A stretch of 64,000 bases of DNA from Beaufortia kweichowensis. Taxonomy: Eukaryota; Chordata; Actinopteri; Cypriniformes; Gastromyzontidae. The notes below the pieces were generated by a model, which ran no database searches, was not told the DNA's origin, and was given only the letters and a program-made list of their open reading frames with translations. Of this stretch, positions 57,762 through 64,000 are shown piece after piece. The position numbers and the translations under genes are program-made. Position 1 is the stretch's first letter. The number at the start of each line of letters is the position of its first letter. The stretch spans positions 5,012,716 to 5,076,715 of the forward strand of contig CM032808.1 in the NCBI GenBank assembly GCA_019155185.1, in the 5' to 3' direction.

Positions 57762-58340
57762 TTAAAGGGGTCATATGGTGGTTCTAAAAAGAACATTATT
57801 TTGTGTTTTTGGTTTATTGCAATGTGTTTACGCGGTTTTAGGGTTTAAAAAGTCATTATTTTACACATACCGTAGATTATTGTTGCTTCTCTCTGCCGTT
57901 CTGAAACACGTTGATACAAAGCTTATCGTTTTAAAAAGCGTGGTGTTCTCTGATTGCCAGAGATCCAGTGCACTGTGATTGACCTGAATACTGCGAGCGT
58001 GTGACGAAAATGTTACGTCCCTTTCCATATTTGAAAAACACAGCGTCTTCACAACATGGCGGCAACAATACAACAGCGAGAATACTTTCTTTGCGTATAC
58101 ATTTGGCCGGTTAGGAAACTTTACCCTCCAGTAGAAAGATCACCAATCACCAATTGATAAAAACTGACGTTTATCTAGGGGAGGGGCTGTTTACAGAATC
58201 TACTCATATTAAAATGATTTACAACACACAGACAGACAGTTCTGTCACTTGTTTTTTTGGTGTCTAAAAATAATAGTACCTATCCATCTTCCTCCATATT
58301 ACATCATGTCTGGGCATGTTTTAAAACACTGAATAGGTAT
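57762..58340 (+). repeat. Cyprinid 'ttaaaggggtcatatg' repeat
   Basis: Starts TTAAAGGGGTCATATGGTGG and carries 'aaaagaacattattttgtg', 'gcaatgtgtttacgcgg', 'gattgccagagatccagtg' and 'gcgtgtgacgaaaatgttacg', which I recognise as an abundant interspersed repeat of cyprinid genomes, probably a nonautonomous DNA transposon. The right end is not clearly defined; the limit given is approximate. Confidence 0.6.
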
Positions 58341-59209
58341 AAGTTTTCATGTTATTAACATTTTATAAGACAATATCAAGGGAAATTATGATTACTGATA
58401 TTCTGACCTGTTTTGACTAACTTTGTATTTGTAAATTATCCTGCTTTGTAAATTAAATCCTAAATTATCCAACCTAAATTCACTTGTTCTATTCATTTTG
58501 CATATAAGTACGTGACAAATTACAGATTTGCAGTAAATCAGATCACACTTAACGCACGGCCGAAGGGCGAAAACTCAAGAGTCTGCTGAGTTTCAGACAA
58601 ATGAGTATTTATTTAGTTCCTTTCCATAATCCTTTGGAACTAGTGACATGACACACTCTTACCGCATGAACACCAAGTCGCCATTCACCTTAGTTTATTT
58701 ACACTATCATTAGACAGGGAGAGGTTCTCCTCTGACCATCTCGATCAGAACACTCTCTGCCTCTCCCTGTCTACTACTTACCTGACATTGATCTTGTGGA
58801 AAAATATACAAAAAGCTTACTTAGTTCTAACACACACACACATGCATGCACACACACACATGCACACACACCAGAAGCATAACGTGTTCATACTATTTAA
58901 TTACATGACTTACAGGTAACGTAAGATCCAGGCACATAATATTCTTAACAATAAATAGAAAGACTACAATGTTATATTGAAGATAGATTGTAATGTGTAA
59001 AGTATATTAAGAAAGACAATAAGTATAAATACTGTATATGTACAGTATGAACATGCAGATTATAGCTGTATATATGACAGATGGAAATCAGACGGAGATC
59101 AATATAGTTCAATTATTTTACAACCAGCTAATCAGGAGAGTTACATCGTTCAATAACAAATGATTAAGCTGAAAACTATATTAAAATTGCGCAGATTTCA
59201 GAAATGATG
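58341..59209. other. Unassigned DNA with CA runs
   Basis: Contains short CA/CATG repeats at 58,830-58,872 and an imperfect inverted repeat at about 58,714-58,772 (gacagggagag / ctctccctgtc). Confidence 0.45.
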
Positions 59210-59700
59210 TATTTATTAAACATTCTACAATTTGCATGTTACAAAGCAGCTGTACAGGAAACATATTAATTATAAGCAACACATTAAATATATAAAAGAA
59301 AGAAAAGCGTGACAAGTGAACTGAGTAAATACACACATACACTCACATATGGACACATACTCACACAGTGCACAAGACACACTCACATATGGACACATAC
59401 TCACACGCTCACACAGCACCCATGCACAAAACACAGGCATACACACGAACAGAACACACACATGAACACATTTGCACATACCACAGACACACACATGCAA
59501 ATACATACACTCACACAACGCTCATGCACAGCACACAAACACATACACACTGAACACACACACCAAACACATATACACACTCCAAACACTCACAATCGCA
59601 TACATCGCACACAGGCCAAACATACACACACACACAGTGTCAAAAAGGAAACACAGAAGAAATAAACATACACATACACAGTTGGGAACTGTACGTCCAC
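59210..59700 (-). repeat. LINE-tail plus CA-rich repeat, uninterrupted copy
   Basis: Equivalent to 29,098-29,247 joined to 31,662-32,080: 'ttacaaagcagctgtacaggaaa', 'aaagaaagaaaagcgtgacaagtgaactgagtaaatac', then irregular CACA/TCACAC sequence, ending 'aaaaggaaacacagaagaaataaacatacacat'. Here no L2 interrupts it. The histidine/threonine frames are repeat artefacts. Confidence 0.7.
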
Positions 59701-59945
59701 ATGTACAGTAATGTTCACATTCAAAAGCATTCCAGTAAAAAGCAAATAAGTTTTTTTTTCCTTTACTGTTTACTACAGGAGGTACAGTAGAAACACGGTA
59801 TGATAGAACAGAAAAAGTTTTACAGTATTGCTTACAGTGAACAAAATATCCATGAAACACACATGAGCATTCTGAACAAAAAAAACCCACAGCAAAAAGC
59901 CCAGATAAAAAGGGGGGATCTAAAAAAAGCACAAAATTACTGTAT

Positions 59946-61400
59946 CTAATCTCTGCGATCTTCAGGGTTAGGCCACATGTTTTCATCAACATCACATCTG
60001 ATGTTATCCAAGACGATGCACCTGGGGTAAAACCGCCTGGTATGTCGGATCCACCCTTGGCGATCATCAACTGTGATGTCCCTGCAGCCAGCATCCATGG
60101 CTTCAAGGAGGGACATCATGTGGCTGATGGTCATAAACCTTCCACCTCCATGCAGAAAAGAACTCCTCTATGGGGTTGAGGAAAGGTGAATAGGGTGGAA
60201 GGAAGAGACTTACCAGTCTTGGGTGGACTTCAAACCGTGTTGTTATTGCTTGCGAATGATGGAAAGCCACATTGTCCCAGGTAATTACAAAGGTCCTCAT
60301 GTTTTCACTCTCCTGATCCTGCTCTGGAACCAGGCGCTGGTGGAAATCATTGAGAAAGGCAAGCAGGCGCTCGGTATTATAGGGTCCAACCTGACATTTG
60401 TGAAGGAGTAATCCTGCATTTGCAATTGCTGCACACATGGTAATGTTTGCCCCTCTCTGTCCTGGCACATCAACTGTGGCCCTTTTTCCAATTACATTTC
60501 GTCCACGTTGACGCCTTTTGGCCAGATTGAATCCTGCCTCATCTATGTATATGAATTCATGAGGGGCCTGGTTGGCCTCCAATTCCATAACTCTCTGAAA
60601 CAAAGTTTATGTAAATCATGTCATTACTGTATACCATACTGTACTGTAACCTATTACTGTGTAGGTTACCTACTTGCAAAGTGCAAAGCTTATAGAACTG
60701 GACAATGAATTAAATATACACTATACCTGGACATATTGTCGTTGTAGCTCCTTGACTCTCTCACTGTTCCTCTCAAAGGGAACAGTGTAGAGCTGCTTCA
60801 TCCGCACTCTGTGTTTGGACAATGTCCGCGTAATGGTTGTTAGGCTGATGCTATCGATATTGTCAAATATCTCATGATCCGCCACAATTCTAGTTTAAAT
60901 TTCATGCAGTTTTATTGCATTATTTGCAACAACCATTTCTACAATGGCAAGCTCTTGATCATTACTGAGGAGCATTCCTCTTCCCCCAGAGGGTGGAAGA
61001 CATTGCATTCTTTAGAGGGACAAAAAATTCAACATATGCATTACTGTATGACCATATTGACATGTCAAGTGAGAATAGAAACAATCCATGTAAAATGCTA
61101 TACTTACCTGTTGGTTTGTTGAAAGATGCGTATAATGGAGGCAACCGCTGACCACCTCAAATTGGGCTGCACTCTTTCACCAGCCTCTCTTAGTGAAAGA
61201 CCGTGGTTGATTACATGGTCAATGATAGTGGCACGAATTTCATCACTGACTACTGTTCTTGCAGCCCTTGGAATGCCACCACCACGCATTCTTACACCTC
61301 TACCTTGCCCTCTCCCTGGCCCTGCTCCTCTCACTGCATCTCTCACTCGCCCTGCTTATCTCCCTGGGCCCCTTGCTCTTACTCTTCCTCGTCCAGACAT
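59946..61400 (-). pseudogene. IS630/Tc1-type DDE transposase, three exons
   Basis: Exon 1 is 61,108-61,400, exon 2 60,727-61,009 and exon 3 59,946-60,594, with GTAAGT and GTATAG donors and AG acceptors. Exon 1 encodes a Gly/Arg-rich N-terminus (from MSGRGRVRAR) and a helix-turn-helix (SDEIRATIIDHVINHGLSLR). Exon 2 continues the DNA-binding region (SLTTITRTLSKHRVRMKQLY). Exon 3 holds the DDE domain: YIDEAGFNLAKRR (first Asp), FVITWDNVAFHHS (second Asp) and PPYSPFLNPIEEFFSAW (Glu), with 35 residues between the last two. Defects: stops at 61,356-61,358 and 60,895-60,897 and a frameshift near 60,120. All three catalytic residues remain. The defects are few, so the copy may be fairly young. No inverted termini were found within 59.7-62 kb. 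Confidence 0.8.
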
Positions 61401-61984
61401 TACAGTGTTTGTCTTTTTCTGTTTCCAAAAACATCACTCCTCAAAGTCCTCCTTTTGCTGTATAAGTGTAAATGTAATAGAAAAAAATGACCACTGCCAC
61501 TGAGTCTAAGCCAGAGTGGAATCAGCTGTGGTTGGCCCAATTTACCCAACATAAATCAGCTGTGTGTCAATTATTCAATTGTTTGTTTATTATCAGCTGA
61601 GATATATTTTTTATATTGATATTGTTTTTGAACTGATATCATTGCAAAAGCAGAGGTTTTTATACTGTATGTAAGGTTTGGAATATTGTTTTTGCTATTG
61701 TGGGACGTTGTGTGTTAACATTCGTAAATACTACAAAAACAATCCATATTTTTGTTGGGAGGTATAGCTTGTCTGTTAAGAAAATGTAAGCATTGTGGAA
61801 ATGTGTTCACTGACTGCATATTGGGTGAAAACGACATGAAATGTGTGAATGGTATGGCCACAAAAGACCGATGTTGTGCTAATTGTGTTTAGAGTTTTGA
61901 AAATGTGACAACTGGTTGGACAAACACTTGTTAGCGACTGAAAAAAACTGTAGTACAAAACTCTAAACTCTTAAGCTGATGTCA
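61401..61984. other. Unassigned, possibly transposon 5' flank
   Basis: Upstream of the IS630-type transposase. May include its non-coding end and terminal repeat, but I could not identify a matching terminus on the other side. Confidence 0.35.
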
Positions 61985-62160
61985 GCAGTACCCCGGTGAG
62001 CAAACAGTGGCGAGGAACCAAAAAACTCCAGTGGAGAAAAAAACCTTCTGGAGAGCCCAGACCCAACCAAGGAAGCGAGTGCTCCTCTGGTAGTACTGCT
62101 GCATCACTACAAGCCAACGGTGCGTGCACAACTAGCTAACTAAAAATAAAAATATACAAC
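61985..62160 (-). repeat. LINE 3' UTR fragment
   Basis: 'accccggtgagcaaacagtggcgaggaacc' reversed resembles the L2 3' UTR phrase 'ggttccttgccaccatcgccgtg' at 31,468-31,490, and 'ctctggtagtactgctgcatcactac' recurs at 32,217-32,243. Non-coding. Confidence 0.55.
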
Positions 62161-62424
62161 CTAAAGGGAAAAAAGGAGAATAAAAGAATTTTGATTATGT
62201 TGAATTACCTTTATTGCAGTTTGTAATGTAACTATCATTCAATGTAAATGGTCTGCTAAGTTGTTAATCAAAAAGGTGAATGATAAATAAAGATATTGTC
62301 TCCCAATAGAAAGAGTCAACTCTGAATCTAATCGAGTCTTCATATGTTCAAATTATTACCTATATATGTCACTGGGTAACATGCACCTCCTGCCAGTGAA
62401 ATACAAACACTCTGACCAAATTAA

Positions 62425-62560
62425 CCTCAATAGTTAGATAATATTCTTGGTTGTTACGTGTGGCAGTTTTCAATCCAATGATTAACACTTCTCTTTTGTC
62501 CGAGTTAAACAATAAAAAAGTTGCTTCTCACCCAGTTTTTGTATCGACTATGCATTCCAT
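62425..62560 (-). mobile_element. L2 LINE fragment
   Basis: Matches the minus-strand L2 piece at 1,080-1,160 and 17,350-17,465 ('gataatattcttggttgttacgtgtggcagttttc', 'ttttgtccgagttaaacaa'). Short remnant from the region after the reverse transcriptase core. Confidence 0.7.
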
Positions 62561-62744
62561 CATTCTGACGAACTCCTATGGTGGGTTTAACATTAAGTAA
62601 ATGTTGTTGGGGAAAAAATGGACCAACTTGCACATGCAAGGTGCAAAGGTGGTGTTTATTTACAGTGAAGTAGCATGAAACAACCACAAAGTGCAAAATA
62701 TTTAGAAGTGTTGAAGAAAAATCTAATAAAATCTACAAAAAGTC

Positions 62745-64000
62745 TTAACCAGATGTCCCGAGATGATAGCCACACTCTTAGACCTGGATGGAAGATGGGA
62801 GTGGGTGTCCGACGTACATCCGAGTGTTGTTGCTGCCATCTTACTTTGTATTGAAGATGTTGGTGAGCTGAGTCCCAGACCCTCTCGTTCTCCCGGAACC
62901 AATGCTTGCCTAAAGGCACCTCTGAAGGTTCCCCTGACCAGGGGAAAAAGGGGTGCTGGTAGCCGGGTGCTGGTAGCCGAGTACAGTGAGTTCAGTGGAA
63001 GGCTAAAGGCTAAGCTTTTGGTGGCTATGACAGAAGGTACAAAGGTAACAACCTATCTCCTGGATCTTGCGTTCTGTTTGTCCATTGCTCTGTGGATGAT
63101 ACCCAGAAGATAGGCTCACGGTCACACCTAGGAGTGAGAAAAAGAACCTTCAAACCTGTGAAACAAACTGTGGACCTCTGTTGGAGACAATATCCAACAA
63201 TATAATAGAAATACCAAAATTGAAAAACATGATTAAAGTGTACCTCAGCAGTTTCCATGGCTGTAGAGAGTCATTTCATGGGAACCAGACAGGCTTTGGA
63301 GAAATGATCGGAAACAGGTAAGTATGTGATAAACTAGATGTGATGTGACCCCTAGATGTGACCAAGGATGCCGGGGAATGGGGAGAGGAAGGAGTTTTCC
63401 AGCAGATAAGTGCAATCTTTAAAAGCAATCTTTTAGCAACAAGAAGGTTTGATTGGTCCCGGTATGACCAGCACCCAGGAAAGTATGAGCCTTGTGGATC
63501 AGTGAGGTTCTTTGACTGCAGAGAAAGTAGGTATGATCTTTGGGACACCCATGCGGAGCGGAATTTGAGACACTGACGGCCGCAATGTCTTTATTCAGGC
63601 ACTATTGGATGGGACTGTCTATGAGGCTGGATGGGACAATGGGTTCAGGATTCTCTGGTTGTTTGTCGGGAGCATGGACTCTGGACAGTGCATCAGCCTC
63701 TGTGTTCTTGGTCCCTTGACAATACAACTGGAAGCGGGTGAAGAAGAGGGCCCACCTAGCTTGTCTGGGATTTAGCATCTCAGAGGTACTTAGAATCTGT
63801 GGTCTGTCTAGACAGTAAAAGGGTGAAGGGCCCCTTTGAGCCAGTGTCTCCATTCTTCTAGGGCGAGCTTGATGACTAGGAGTTCTCTAAGAGACCCAAT
63901 GTCCTTGTTAACCTCTACAATGAATGGCTTTTGTTGTCTGAGTGGACCAGGAGCAGAGCGGAAGTAAAAGCTGTCTGAAGGGTCTTCATGGTGGCGTCAG
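62745..64000 (-). pseudogene. Ty3/gypsy pol: RNase H to integrase, runs off window
   Basis: Minus strand, beginning beyond 64,000. RNase H end: MLNPRQARWALFFTRFQ and TEADALSRVHAP in 63,602-63,853. Then integrase: the zinc-binding His region (GAGHTGTNQTFLLLKDC, about 63,430-63,480), LLPLPIPRHPWSHL (about 63,370-63,410), and the catalytic core with GYHPQSNGQTERKIQE near 63,040-63,090, which contains the catalytic Glu region. It ends with a chromodomain-side motif (PTPIFHPGLRVWLSSRDIWL, 62,745-62,810) and is cut at about 62,745. Stops near 63,140 and 63,240, a missing middle part of the core and frame changes make it inactive. It differs from the gypsy copy at 2.1-3.9 kb. Confidence 0.85.

Noticed and set aside
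61126..61503. Plus-strand Ser/Leu/Pro-rich frames
   Set aside because: Antisense of the Gly/Arg-rich first exon of the IS630-type transposase.
1..64000. CRISPR array
   Set aside because: No array of regularly spaced short direct repeats with unique spacers; the tandem repeats found are microsatellites, a 27-bp minisatellite and simple duplications, and the sequence is eukaryotic.
1..64000. tRNA or rRNA genes
   Set aside because: No cloverleaf-type sequence with A and B boxes and no rRNA signature noticed by eye; a tRNAscan run would settle it.

Overview
This window looks like gene-poor, repeat-dense chromosomal DNA from a teleost fish, most likely a cyprinid or close relative. The pointers are L2-clade LINEs whose ORF1 carries an esterase domain, a Rex3 (RTE-clade) LINE, DIRS tyrosine-recombinase elements, BEL/Pao and Ty3/gypsy fragments, Tc1, hAT and Harbinger transposons, and short interspersed repeats typical of cyprinid genomes. 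These families are recognised by motif and general knowledge; no database was searched. I found no convincing host gene. One 68-codon open stretch at 33.64-33.84 kb (minus) is the only protein-like candidate outside mobile elements.

Layout. 0.65-8.7 kb: a broken L2, a 5' fragment of a Ty3/gypsy element with its 5' LTR, an L1-like ORF2 fragment, a multi-exon hAT transposase (minus strand) and a small hAT-type MITE. 8.7-13.3 kb: mostly unassigned AT-rich DNA. 13.4-17.5 kb: a BEL/Pao fragment with an inverted duplication, a dead Tc1 transposase and an L2 copy split by a solo LTR. 19.1-22.5 kb: the best-preserved L2 reverse transcriptase here. 23.5-29.1 kb: a second solo LTR of the same family, MITEs and a Harbinger element with a 725-bp TA-rich microsatellite inside its transposase. 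29.1-32.1 kb: an L2 apparently inserted into another interspersed repeat. 33-40 kb: fold-back and TIR elements in otherwise unassigned DNA.

40.2-51.6 kb is the most complex part: an L2 on the minus strand hit by a Tc1 element (TA duplications), a nearly complete Rex3 (12-bp target duplication) and a 737-bp solo LTR (5-bp target duplication), with a 176-bp L2 piece in inverted orientation replacing part of its endonuclease, all abutting a DIRS element. 52.8-58.3 kb holds a 160-bp tandem duplication, a palindromic microsatellite, an LTR-like repeat and an 819-bp hAT-type nonautonomous element with an 8-bp target duplication. 59.2-61.4 kb holds a CA-rich repeat and a three-exon IS630/Tc1-type DDE transposase pseudogene. 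62.7-64.0 kb is the pol region of a second gypsy element running off the end of the window.

Nothing here acts as an operon or host pathway. The readable biology is the insertion history: target duplications and interruptions give a relative order of events. Every long coding remnant examined carries stops, frameshifts or deletions. I see no clearly new biological system. The strongest unusual signals are the nested 40-51 kb mosaic, the inverted duplication in the BEL reverse transcriptase, the inverted L2 patch, the fold-back element at 33 kb and the matched solo-LTR pair.
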